64,000 nt of DNA from Heliocidaris tuberculata (Eukaryota > Echinodermata > Echinoidea > Camarodonta > Echinometridae): contig CM046847.1 in the NCBI GenBank assembly GCA_025618425.1, positions 7,863,033-7,927,032 on the forward strand. Reading direction: 5' to 3'. Of this stretch, positions 32,481 through 43,310 are shown one piece after another (position 1 is the first letter of the stretch; every line of letters starts with the position of its first letter). The position numbers and the translations under genes were made by a program. The notes beneath the pieces are model-generated. The model saw nothing but the letters and a program-made list of their open reading frames with translations. It searched no databases and was not told the origin of the DNA.

Positions 32481-33373
32481 ACGCCACTAGGCATCGAGCT
32501 CTGTTTGTCTCTTCTCACATCCTCATCTTCCAATAATATTTCTTAATCAACTCTTGCTCATATTCATTTGCATAGGACTATCAACGTCAAGGTAATGATG
32601 GATAATTCAGACAAACCAAATAAGTTGGACAGAAATTCCACATTAATTTTTATTCAATGAAATATTTTTATTACATATTATCAACTACATATAGGGTCTA
32701 CTGTATTAAACACCAGAAAATTTTGTACGCATTTAATGTTTCGTGAGTGGTAAATTCATACTCGTTAAATGTTTCATGCTGCGAAATCACTCAATAATTG
32801 ACACGACAGAAAATTTCTGAATTACCTTAAGTATGTTGCTATAAAAATGGCTGTCAATGATAATTTTTGAAAGTTTCATGTCGCAAATATTTTTAGTTTT
32901 ACAGTAGATTTAGTCTAAATGGGTCTAATACCACACTGGCGGATTTAGGGGAGGTGTGCACAACTTCCCCCACCTATTTGAACCCCAAGTGAATAGATTA
33001 AATCTGTAGAGTGCAGACATCTAGTACTAAGTAAACAACTCATGCAAAACAGTATTACCAACTTTAAAGGAGAGATGGGAGTGAGCCTTTGCAAGGGAGC
33101 AAAGTAATCATAGTAGGACATAAAATAAAATGATTTTAAACAAATTCTATAAATATCATACAGGGAACAATGGGTGGGAGTTCATCAAACTCAATTTGTG
33201 CATTTGATGGATCTGAGCAATACGTGGGAAATCAAATGTTATTTTTTTTTCGCACCCTGTACATGTCCAGTGAATTAAACTTTTTAAATATTGTCGGTAC
33301 TCTAGCTTCATGGGCAAAAAGTTACAAGGACAAGAACAATTGTATGTGTATATTTCACAATTCCAAGCACAAG
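32481..33373. other. No gene seen
   Basis: Contains a CACTGGCGGATTTAGGGG fragment at 32934, probably a decayed end of the CAGTGGCGG family. Otherwise unremarkable. Confidence 0.45.
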
Positions 33374-33544
33374 CAGTGGCGGATCCAGGAATTTGAAATG
33401 GGGGGGGGGGGGGGGGGGGTGCCAGCGGCGAGGGAGCGGAGGGTGCGGGAGGGGGGGTATCCTCCCTCCCACAGCACAAATCACAAAACAGAACAATTAA
33501 AAGGGAGTGCGCGCCCTTGGCGCCCCTGCCTGGATCCGCCACTG
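33374..33544. mobile_element. 171-bp MITE with CAGTGGCGGATCCAGG inverted ends
   Basis: The left end CAGTGGCGGATCCAGG and the right end CCTGGATCCGCCACTG are exact reverse complements. The inside is a 20-base G run and GC-rich filler. CAGTGGCG ends are common in hAT-like elements, but no matching 8-bp duplication is visible. Confidence 0.7.
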
Positions 33545-35300
33545 ATAAGTATCTCAATGACAAAAAGAATGTAATGTACTCAAAATCTGGAATTTCTTAA
33601 CTGCTTAATGTTTTAAGGTGAGGGCTGGAAAATATGAAACAGCCAGGTTAACTGAAGGGGTGAGCACTCAAAGCCCTGGGAATACGAAATCCAAATGGGT
33701 GAAAAAAATTATCACCCTCATTTGAGACCAATATGACAGGCAGGAGGGACTCCTATAGAATAGCAATCCAACCCCCAACCCCCCCCCCCCCCCCACAAGA
33801 AAAACTTCTTGCCACTGAAGTCCACCGCACACTAAGAGATCGACTGCGATTCGAGTTCGACAACAAATCGTAATAGCATTAGACATGGACATTTTAATAA
33901 ATGAATGTATAATCTACCTCATTCAGGTCCTGAACAATGATATAAATAATGAACATAGGATCTTGGTGTGCGCCATATACATGTTCAATGAATAAGTGCC
34001 TAATCAGTTTAAAATTGTAGATAACTGTATGATTGCTCTGACATCACTAGGACTCAGAGCCGATTTGGCCTTTCCTCAGACTACAGAAAGCTTGCAATAG
34101 GCAGTTTTTTAAATTTTACTAGGACTATTCCCAACCTCAATCAAAACTATTTCATATGTTTATGATGTTTGAATAAGAGGAACTCCTCACAAAAAGGGGT
34201 GCATGAAAAAGGCAGACCAAGCTAAATGGCTTGTCACATTTCTCCGATAACGATGACGATAAAGGTAATCATTGCCGATGAAGATAAATGTAATCATTGC
34301 CAAATCGCCCAAGCGTTATTTATGTGGAAAATGAATACATTGTAGGAATTCTTTTGTGGTAGGTCAGACTTCTCCGATATATGGTAACAGGGAGTCGATC
34401 GTTATTTTTCGGATGGGGGGGGGGGGGGGGGGGGGGAAGACAGCCTAATGGTACCCTTCATGATTTTTTAACACCTCTTAATTACCAGCTTCTCCACGGT
34501 TACATGAAGCAGGACAAATTAGAGAATTTTCGCGCAGAGTGCACGGCGAAATTGAAGTCTGATCTGTAATATTTTTTTGTGGAGGGAGGGGCCGGGGGGG
34601 GGGGGGGCAACTGCCCCCCCCCCCACTACCCATGTTCAACATCCCTGTGAATCACCCTCTCAGATTTTATCGTGCAGGTGGAATCACTCAGCCACCGATA
34701 TTCCTGAGAGCCAATTGTTTTTGCTCCCTCGATGTGACGTTAGTTCAGAAGAATCATGTGGGCAGTGTCAGTTGTGCTTGATCGATTGACAGAACCCCAC
34801 CGATTTTTATCGGTCAGATGTGACCACTTTTATCGTCATCGTTATAGATATATTTCATATGCGAATACATTATCTTTATTGGACAAATGTGACCAGCCCT
34901 TTATGTCTCTTCCTCTTACCCTCCTCCAAAAGAAATAAAAATAATTCAAATAGTAATAAAAGCCTACCGAGCATTTCTAAAAGTGGGTAGGGGGCCCAAG
35001 TGCGAGGACAAGCCCATTACATTGTATAGTAGAAACTCGGTATAAAGAGTTTCGTTACAACAAAATTCCTGATATAACAAGGTGATTTTGCTTGTCCAAA
35101 GTCTTCAAGTTCTTTTGTTTCTGGTCCCAAGGAACTCGTTATAGTGATTTTCCACTGTACTACATAAACAATAAAAACACTTATCTACTGGAAAAAGTAG
35201 ACACACTACACCTGTATAACACAAGGTCTACAGGCAACAATTGTTCTGTGATATTTCCAACATGCAGTGAATTACTGATGTACTGACGTCAATCCCAAAT
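33545..35300. other. No gene seen
   Basis: Holds a C run (33779-33795), a G run of about 22 (34415-34436), G and C runs at 34590-34624 and a short tandem GATAAAGGTAATCATTGCC pair near 34260-34305. No gene. Confidence 0.5.
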
Positions 35301-35307
35301 GTAGCAC

Positions 35308-35368
35308 CAGTGGCGGATCTACGGGGGGGGGGGGGGGTGTTTAGGGGGTTTAAACCCCCCCCCCCCCT
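35308..35368 (+). repeat. Half copy of the CAGTGGCGG MITE family
   Basis: CCAGTGGCGGATCTACGG runs into a 15-base G run and then a C run. The opposite end is not found nearby. Confidence 0.5.
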
Positions 35369-35567
35369 TGGGCTGCCAAGTAAACATTTAATGTGCATAG
35401 GAAAACGGCATCATAATATGTCCAGACTCACACAATATGTTCCTATATAGCACTCTGTCTCAGGCTCAGCCTCGGGTAATAGGTTTTAACCCCCCCCCCC
35501 CCGACTACCAAGTGAACATGTGTTACTTTTTCTATGCACATATCATTGTGATAGAATAGTAGCCATT

Positions 35568-35735
35568 ATAAAACGGGTTCAAGAATGTGGCCATCCTGAT
35601 TTGTCAAATAACACCACGTGACCGTGCAAAAAAAAAGTACTAACGCACGGCGAGGGGACTAACGCACGGCTAATCCGGATCAAACACTAAGATTGTAAGA
35701 AAACACTAAGATTGTAGACCCGTTTTATAAAACTA
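35568..35735. mobile_element. Short inverted-end element, ATTATAAAACGGGT ends
   Basis: The left TTATAAAACGGGTTCAAG and the right GTAGACCCGTTTTATAAAA are reverse complements over about 14 bp. Inside are two copies of AACACTAAGATTGTA and TACTAACGCACGG-type words also used by the adjacent foldback. Confidence 0.5.
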
Positions 35736-35912
35736 TTAATACATGGTTGTGAGTTCGTGCATTAGTGCGATCCAGCAACACGCACCAGCAACACGCAGGT
35801 TTTTATCGTGGTGTCTAACACACTCGGCTACGCCTCGTGCGTTAGTACACCACGATAAAAACCTTTGTGTTGCCAGATCGCACTAACGCACTCCCAACCA
35901 TGTATTAATAGT
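35732..35912. mobile_element. 181-bp foldback element
   Basis: The arms start ACTATTAATACATGGTTGTGAG and pair with CTCCCAACCATGTATTAATAGT. They go on through GTGCGATC and GGTTTTTATCGTGGTGT. The left arm has an extra GCACCAGCAACAC, a small tandem duplication. Confidence 0.65.
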
Positions 35913-36029
35913 ATAATAGCTTAGTTGTTTTATATCACTCATCGATAATACTTTCATTAACACATTCATTGAGAAAAGATGTGAAATTATAGCTCTACTG
36001 CGCATAAAAATCTGACGTGATGTGACTTG

Positions 36030-36118
36030 ATGACGACGGCATTCCATTGATGCAATGTGCGTATTGCATTGATGACGACGGTGCGCGTATTGCATTGATG
36101 CAGTGCGCGTATTGCATA
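36030..36118 (+). repeat. Minisatellite GCGTATTGCATTGATG
   Basis: Three to four units of GCGTATTGCATTGATG, with GACGACGGT or CAGT spacers. Confidence 0.7.
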
Positions 36119-36984
36119 AGGAGAGGAAAATTTCAAGTGCAAATATTGTGAGAAGATATAATATTATTCAACTCATCTGTTGATAACCAAACACACGATA
36201 ACTCTGGATATAACTGTGTATTAAACTGTTACTTGATCTAAAAAGATGTTATTATGGACTGCTTTTTATGGTCTCCATTGCGTTAGTAGATGCCAGGAAA
36301 ACATCACTTACAGGGCCAAATAGCAAAAAAAAAAAAAACAACAAACAAACAAAAAAATCGACGCGACGCTACGCGGCTCACAGACATCGCCGTTTCGCGC
36401 CTTGTGGACGATGCTCTGCATCGCCGTTGGGACAAACCCAGGGACCGCAAAGCCAGGGCCGGAGGGCCGGGGGGCGGGGATGGGGCTGTAGTCCCCCCCC
36501 CCCCCAATTATTTGGGCAAAAAAGAGAAAAAATAGAGCATGCAAGTATGCTTAAAATCGCAAGCTGGCAACCCTTAAAAATGAAAAATCTCCCTACTGTG
36601 GGAGGGGGTATCCCCCCTCCCACACCCTCCCCCTCGCTCGCTTCGCTCGCTCGGGCTCGGTCGCTACGCTCCCTCGCAATACCCAGCTCAGCCCCTCAAA
36701 CCCCCCCTTGGAAAAAAGCTAGATCCGCCCCTGAGCACTGCAAGCATTCCAAGATTTAACCAATTTTTAACATTATCTAATCTTTGATAAAATAAAGCTC
36801 ATTCCAAATTCCATGAAGCTAATGTTTGATCTACCAAGATGTGAGAAAATACGGATACCGGGTATCTACATAAAAAGTGCATGCCACAAGAAATAGACAC
36901 ATCTACAGAGCTTCGCCTTTCTTTTGTTGAGCTTTTACTGTGTTGTTTTAGTTGTAATTTCCCGAGGAGAAGTAGTGCTAATAG
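36119..36984. other. No gene seen
   Basis: Includes an A run (36330-36342), GC-rich 36360-36500, a C run (36492-36504) and an inverted CAGTGGCGG-family-like edge (TAGATCCGCCCCTGAGCACTG) near 36720-36740. Confidence 0.45.
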
Positions 36985-37220
36985 GAACTCTTGCAGCTCT
37001 TGGTCATACCCATCAATGTTGGTATTTTCTGCGTAAAGTAGTCCTACATCAACGCCTGGATCCACATAGGTGTGCTCAGCTACCGTTCCCTATTCACTCT
37101 TCATACCAGTGGATGAATGAATGCAGAGACAGGCACCTGTGGCATACTGAAAGGTCTCCTGGCACAACTTGCTCGAGCACGACGTATGAATTGCATCATG
37201 TCCTTCATCAGGAGGGATGT
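36985..37220 (-). pseudogene. Unrecognised coding-like fragment
   Basis: On the minus strand, a stretch with acceptor-like and donor-like borders (37220 down to 37107) reads 38 codons without a stop: TSLLMKDMMQFIRRARASC, then a short proline-containing tail. Just below, in another frame, comes HTYVDPGVDVGLLYAENTN, then DGYDQELQEFLLALLLLGK and KLQLKQH before GTAAAA. The gap between them is only about 32 bp and holds a stop, so they cannot be two normal exons. I do not recognise a family. A decayed gene or transposase piece is one reading; chance is another. Confidence 0.2.
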
Positions 37221-38197
37221 CTGGATAATTTAACAAGATAAAAGATCAGCAACAAAAAATTTTAAACATTTACCCAGAAAATTATTTTACTTTGTGCTGT
37301 AAAATATGTATTTGTAGCAACTGTGTATTAGATCCCATGCTTAGCAGGTAATTCAACATTTGCTCCTTCGATAACTACTTCAGTGATAATAATAACAAAG
37401 ATTTAAAGCCAGCGTTATGATTTCGTTTTTGGTTCAGGCGAAGGCTACAGTTCAATTTTAGGGTAAAGGTTATGGTTAAGTTTAGCATTATAATTTATTG
37501 TAAAAACAATTGTTGTCTAAGCAAATACAATATTTTGCAGTTAGCATTATAAATATTGGTATTTAGTAAGTGTTAAAAAATACCATGAAAGGAATAGAAG
37601 GTGCAGAAAGTAGACACTGGAGCACTTTCTATAAGCTGAGCATGTGACGTGGGCTATGGTCCATCTTGTTGGCTGAAAACAAACATATTTCCTTAATGTT
37701 AGCATAAACTCCTTATGGTACTAAAAAAGAAAAAGAAAACAAAACAAAGCAAGGTCAAACACGAGACTGTACTGTTCTTAGTTATTAATTTTCATTACTC
37801 TATCATAAATGCACAGTTTAATTTATATTCTGTAACTTTTCTTAGTTTCATGATTAATATAACATTCTTTTGTTTACACTTTAATTTCAATATCGTATAG
37901 CTCAGAGGAATGAAAAATAATAGTTTAGAGTCGCATTTGAAAGCCTAATTTTCAGACATGGCATATAATAGGTAGATGTAATGTCCTGGATGTGAAAAAT
38001 GGGATTTTAAACTGATGAATGAAGTTCTTGCAATTACATGCACAGGCCATAGACCCAGGCCTGAGATTCTGTTGCACTGCTGTCAAAGTGTTGAAGAACT
38101 ATTTTGATATTTGCACGACAGCCAGATTACATGGAGCCCCCAAGTTATTTTTTTTCTTATTTCTTTATCTTTTATTTATTTATTCACACATTATTTT
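37221..38197. other. No gene seen
   Basis: AT-rich, no splice-consistent coding stretch. Confidence 0.5.
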
Positions 38198-38233
38198 AAT
38201 TTTTAATTAATTAATTAATTAATTAATTAATTT
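38198..38233. repeat. (TTAA)n microsatellite
   Basis: About eight TTAA tetramers, then T/A-rich sequence to 38273. Confidence 0.85.
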
Positions 38234-38344
38234 TTATTTATTTATTGATTGATTTATTTTTTTAAAAAATTTTTTGGGGGAGGGGTTGTTATGTAATTGT
38301 TATATTCAACATTGTTTTACCACAATCAGCTAGAAGACTGCTGT

Positions 38345-38490
38345 CGTTGGTTTTCAACAATTCAACGTTCTCCATGTTGACATGATCATCTGTTGGTTGG
38401 TCTTCCACCAATCGACTTCCTCTCTCAATATAGTAACAGCGGTGACGTGATTATCCATTGGTTGGTTTCCCACTATTAGACGTTCTCAAC
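38345..38490 (+). repeat. Degenerate tandem repeat, about 55-70 bp unit
   Basis: Three related blocks: GTTGGTTTTCAACAATTCAACG, GTTGGTCTTCCACCAATCGAC and GTTGGTTTCCCACTATTAGACG. Confidence 0.45.
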
Positions 38491-38837
38491 CCACATCGTA
38501 AATTTGTCTATCCACTGAATATCCAGTAGGAAAAAAAACACACAAAGCAATACTAGGTCAAGTATGTCATCATATATATTAAACAGAATAATTTCACAAT
38601 GCATTATCATCACTGTAATTGAAATGCAAGGTCTTGAATTATAGCGAAGATATATGTACATGATTTCTTTGAATCTCACACCTAAGTTTGCCAGTAGGTA
38701 CTGGTATATTTTCAGAATAATCACTGCCGTCTGCTGATGAACTGGCACCCTCATTTGCATTCAGGGGCGTCGCTAGAGGGGGGGGGGGGGTTGTGGGGGA
38801 ATAATCGCTATCGGCAAATGCGCCACCTCTGTCGGTA

Positions 38838-39000
38838 ACAAAAAAAAAAAGGAGGGGGAAAAGGGAGTAGGAAGAGGAAAGGGAAAAGGTGAGGAGAAAA
38901 GAGAAACGTGAAGAAAAAAAAAAAGGAAAGGAAAGGAAAAAAAAAAAAACAGAAAGAAAAGAAGAAAAGGTAAAGGGAAGGAAAGAAAAAGAAGAAAACA
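38838..39000. repeat. Long polypurine tract
   Basis: About 160 bases of almost pure A/G on the plus strand. Open frames on the minus strand are Phe/Ser/Leu-rich by composition alone. Confidence 0.85.
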
Positions 39001-39206
39001 CTGGCCAATATTTTTGCTCACTTGCTTCGCTTGCTTGAAAACACTGGAATGTTAATAATTGTTTCAAAATGCGCCCCCTTCGGCAATGGGATGGCCTTTC
39101 CTCTGACTACAGTCACAAACATTTCTGGATTTATAGTAGATTTTCTAGATCTTATTATCAGGCCCATGCCTATGGAATGCCCTACATAAAGATAGATCTT
39201 GGCTAA

Positions 39207-39885
39207 CTCGGCACTAGGGCGAACTCGGCCTTGGCGGAAAATCGCGGCTGAGTGAGCCCAGAGTTTAATTGACTGCAAATACTTGTGTTGAATTTCTCAT
39301 TAATTACACATTTTAAAACACTTAAATTAAAAATCATTTGATATCTAGACCCCACTCACACATATGCAAGGTTATTGCAGATAACCTCGCACTTTGTACC
39401 TTTGTAAAGCAATGAATTGCCTCTCATAGCAAGCGTGTGATATTTTGCACAATTATGTGTTCTGGAAAGGAGTAAGATCGTCGGTCAAAAACAGCCTGAA
39501 AATTTCACCTGATCAAGATGATAAAGATCCTATTGAAAAATCTGGAATGAAATTAGATATTCTATCATCCTAAAATGTGGTAGGAAGTATTTCTCAAAAT
39601 TTTACTGATTATATTGGTGTTTTTACCTCTTCAACTTAGAGGTCGTGACCACCGCCAAAACTGATACAGTCCCACATAGTGATGGTTCAGTGAGTGTATA
39701 GACCCTAAATGTGTAAAATGAAATATTAGCAAAGAAGCAATTTTGAAAATTTCAGGAAGTAAAATTATACAAAACATAATGTAAAATTTAAGGCTAAAAA
39801 AATGGTACAGTACATAGCGTGGACTTCAACTCTTGAAACATAGTCACAGCGCAGTGTCAAGTTCGCCCTAGGCCTAGTGCTGAGT
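39207..39885. mobile_element. Longer member of the GGCTAACTCGG element family (about 680 bp)
   Basis: The left end GGCTAACTCGGCACTAGGGC continues with ACTCGGCCTTGGCGG. The right end is AACTCTTGAAACATAGTC, CAGTGTCAAGTTCGCCCTAGG and TAGTGCTGAGT. These are the same ends and flanking blocks as the 163-bp element at 30696-30858 (in reverse orientation). About 540 bp of extra sequence (roughly 39288-39826) sits between blocks adjacent in the short one. The right inverted end is eroded. No transposase frame. Confidence 0.6.
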
Positions 39886-39979
39886 GTGAAACCTATGGGA
39901 AAAAGACACAACCAACGAACGTAGAGTGCGTCAACACTTTGCAAACAGAGCCCTCTACGTTTCTTTGTTTCAATAATGC

Positions 39980-40015
39980 GGTTTTCATACGCGTAATCCC
40001 ACGCGTATGAAAACC
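39980..40015. other. Perfect 15-bp hairpin
   Basis: GGTTTTCATACGCGT (39980-39994) and ACGCGTATGAAAACC (40001-40015) pair exactly around a 6-base loop. Function unknown; possibly the core of a small MITE. Confidence 0.6.
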
Positions 40016-40075
40016 CATTTTAGGCGCTTAACAGTACACGTTCGGTAATACAATCTGTTCGGAATTACAATCCTT

Positions 40076-40078
<3 letters not shown>

Positions 40079-40117
<39 letters not shown>
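40079..40117. repeat. (TA)n microsatellite
   Basis: Uninterrupted TA dinucleotides, followed within 30 bp by T and G runs. Confidence 0.9.
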
Positions 40118-40120
<3 letters not shown>

Positions 40121-40646
40121 CCTATATATATTTTTTTTTTGGGGGGGGGGGGGTGGGGGGCATGCAAGGCCTAGCCAGTAATTGACGTAGGCCTAGGTCT
40201 TTGCTTGGCAACTTGGCAAGTCCTAGAATCTACATAGACTAGATCTGATCTAGACTCCTACTCTGTGTTCTAAGTCTAGATTTTCTAGATCTAGATCTAG
40301 ATCTAGTCTAACGTACATGTAGATCTAATCGTAACAGTAAGACATAGTCCTAGACACTAGAGTCTAGGGCAAAGCACATTACTAGCCTAATGGAAGAAAG
40401 CAGCCCTGGTCAGTGATTGAATTATGAATGGGGGGGGGGGGGTTTCCTGGTTTAGTTAGTCTTTACTCTAGTTCTGCCCGATTCAACTCATTGTAATGTT
40501 AAAATGATATTAAATTAGAATTAAAAGAATAAACCTCTATAGCGTTGTTAACTTTTAGCCAATGAAACTAAAAGTTAAAGTTTGATTGAATTTGAAAACG
40601 AACTTTAAGAGAAGTCAGGGCATGCATGTTTTGGTTTTTTTTTTTT

Positions 40647-40681
<35 letters not shown>

Positions 40682-41714
40682 TTTTTTTTTTACTTAGTGT
40701 AGCAGGAAAGGAAATCAAAATCAAATGGGCTAGTCATTTTCATTTTTAGGCAGGACCAAAAAAATTGTTGAAAGGTAATAAAGAGTATCACTATCAATTA
40801 TCATTTTCATTTTTTTTTCTTTTTTTTTCTTCAGATGGACATGAAAAGAAGAATATGCAGACCTATCAAGTGTTTTGTTCTATACATGTATGTATCTACC
40901 CATCAACGCATGGCTGAACGTACTACTACCACTATTGGAGATGACGGATGAAATGCAATGTAAATCTACTAGGATCCCACTTTATTTTCATTTCCCTGAT
41001 TGCATGACAGGCATGGTAGTTCTAGATCTAGATCTCTAATCTTGGAAATCAGTTAAAGTGGCAGCTCTATCATGGTTATTTCAATGGGAATGTTGCGATT
41101 CAGTTGAGGAGTTACAGATTTTAAAGATGGAATGATAGATTGAGCTAATACTTATAGTGTCAAGGATAGATGTATGTTATCCGAAGTATATAATAAATAT
41201 AAGAGGGTTTTATAGGATCTAAAATGTGTTGACAAGTAAATACGTACAAGGTTAGTTCCTTTGAGAGTGTTCTTCAACACTTTTCAATAATACGTGTACA
41301 CAAACAATAGCAAGTAGAATATCAAATGAAAAAAATTATGTACTTATAAATTTATTTTGAAATATTTCTGAAGAAAGACATTACAATTTCAGATAGAATC
41401 TGTGAAAAGAATATATGTCTTACTTGTATTCTCTTTGAGAATCAATGAGGCCAGCATAAATGGAGTGTAAATACTTATTATGTGATGTATGAACTATTTT
41501 ATTTTTCCAGGATGATGCTTCTCTTCTTCAGTAACAATAGATGCTGAAGGCATATCCCACTTTGAGTAAAGACAATTCAGAGAGGAAGAAAGAACTACCG
41601 ACTTGCTGAAGTTAAGAGAGGTAGGCTCAGCTGTATGAATAAGTTTCTTTGTATACACTCACACAACTGAGGTACAAAAAGGTGTCCTTGGTTCATTCAC
41701 AAAGATAGAATTTT
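40118..41714. other. No gene seen
   Basis: Includes a TCTAGATCTAGATCTAGATC array (40277-40300), a G run (40431-40442) and (GT)n flanked by T runs (40628-40691). No gene. Confidence 0.5.
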
Positions 41715-41960
41715 TAAAAAGGGGTTGGGGGGCCACAAATCTCAGAAGAAGAAGGAAAAAAAATGGTTGTCAGATTTTTTTGGTCCAGTTTTCCTGCGAA
41801 ATTCTCTGACAAGCAAAAAAAAAAAAGAAAGAAAGAAAAAAAAAAAGAAGCTTATTAGTTCAAGGGGGGGGGGGGGTGGCACAATTTTAAAAGGAGAGGC
41901 CACAATGTACACTGCTCTTTGAAAAGGGATTAGGCCGGAAGTGCCCCCCCCCCCAAGTTA
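41715..41960 (-). repeat. Dispersed relative of the 32 kb tandem repeat
   Basis: In reverse orientation it carries TCAGAGAATTTCGCAGG, T-rich runs and C runs, like the units at 31950-32480. The match is diverged. Confidence 0.4.
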
Positions 41961-42204
41961 TTGTAACAAGCACATTTAAGGGAAAAGGATACTGCATCTA
42001 AAGCTTTTCACATGTGGCACCTTTACCCATCCCTCCACATGTCACTTTATAAATTCTAATACAGCCAATTCTTTCATGTAGATGTATATAGCTCATTAGG
42101 CCTATTGAGTTGAGGGTTTCCTCTTCGAGAAGTTCGAGATGGCCTAGGGACATTGCCTGACCCCTAATGTTTATGATGATAATAATAATAATGATAACAG
42201 TAAT

Positions 42205-42365
42205 AGAACAGGGCCCTCTTGCATAAAAAGTTGCGATTAAACGCAACTCAAAAAATTAAACGCAACTTGATTTTCAACCAATCAGGATCGCGTGTTTTGG
42301 ACTTGCGTTTCATTTTTTGAGTTGCGTTTAATCGCAACTTTTTATGCAAGAGCGCCCAGTTCTTA
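42205..42365. mobile_element. About 160-bp foldback MITE
   Basis: GGGCCCTCTTGCATAAAAAG and the following TTGCGATTAAACGCAACTCA pair with the right arm, which ends TTTTTATGCAAGAGCGCCC. Arms are about 55-60 bp with few mismatches, around a roughly 40-bp middle. The outermost bases AGAACNGGGC are also inverted. Confidence 0.75.
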
Positions 42366-43024
42366 TATTTCGTATAATACCATTGAAAAACGTCTCAATG
42401 CACTGAGGAAAGGGTGAGAAAGAGAAGCAAGTAGGAAACCTGCCGGAAATGTTATAATTATATTAATCAATTGAATGAGTATGTTTTTAGTGCAGATTTG
42501 AATTGCCCTACTGTATTAGCTTGTCTTACATTACTGAAGTGATTGCCAGGCCCAATGAGGTTATGCTTTGATCCACTGTGCATCTCAACAAATGTAAAAA
42601 CAAAATTAATCCAATGAACTGATCTTATATCTGATGATTGAAATTATCATTTTGGGAAAGTCTGTACAATCAAATACTGTTTATATGATATAAAACTATT
42701 TTAAATGTCAAAAACAATCAGTATTGAGAAATTGAAAAAACAGGTTAGTTCATTTATAATAGAGAGCCTTACATGTATGTAGAGAAAATTAACATAACCA
42801 TCTTTCATTTTCAAGTCAAATGATTATGCCTTTGGCATGTGTGGATCAAATTTCAACCAACAATCTTTAGGACTCTGAAATGTACATTAGTTGGTCATTG
42901 TTTCAATGGAGACTTTGTGGTTTTGGAGTTAGGGCACTAGTGTAGCTGGGGGGGGGGGGGGGGCAGAGCAAAAAAAAAAAAAGGTTATCAGGTTCATTAA
43001 AAATTCCCTGGATTTAGGGAGGGG
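42366..43024. other. No gene seen
   Basis: AT-rich. G run followed by A run at 42949-42981. Confidence 0.5.
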
Positions 43025-43310
43025 GGCAATCCCAGCCCGTGCCCCCCTTTTTTTGAAAGAACAGTGTACATTGTGCCCCCTTTTTTTTTATTGTGCCCCC
43101 TTTTAGAACTTTTTGTGTGTGTTTGTCGGAGAATTATGGAGGAAAACAGGACCCCATGAAATCATGAAATCAACCCCCGCCCCCACTGAGCGACTTTTGG
43201 AGGGCTTACAACAGGAAAAAAATACGAATCTCCCTCCAAGCAGTTCCCCAAAGTTGACAGCCCTGCATTTGTGTGCCCCCCTTAGAAAATCCTGCATACT
43301 GCACTGAGTT
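43025..43310 (+). repeat. Dispersed relative of the 32 kb tandem repeat
   Basis: GTCGGAGAATTATGGAGG, CCCCACTGAGCGACTTTTGG and AGGGCTTACAACAGGAAAAA match the unit at 31950-32480 closely and in order. Confidence 0.65.

Noticed and set aside
36268..36759. 163-residue plus-strand frame
   Set aside because: Runs through an A run and a C run in GC-rich repeat DNA, with competing frames on both strands and no recognisable domain.
38639..39067. Minus-strand frame rich in Phe and Ser over the polypurine tract
   Set aside because: Produced by the purine-only composition, with no domain.
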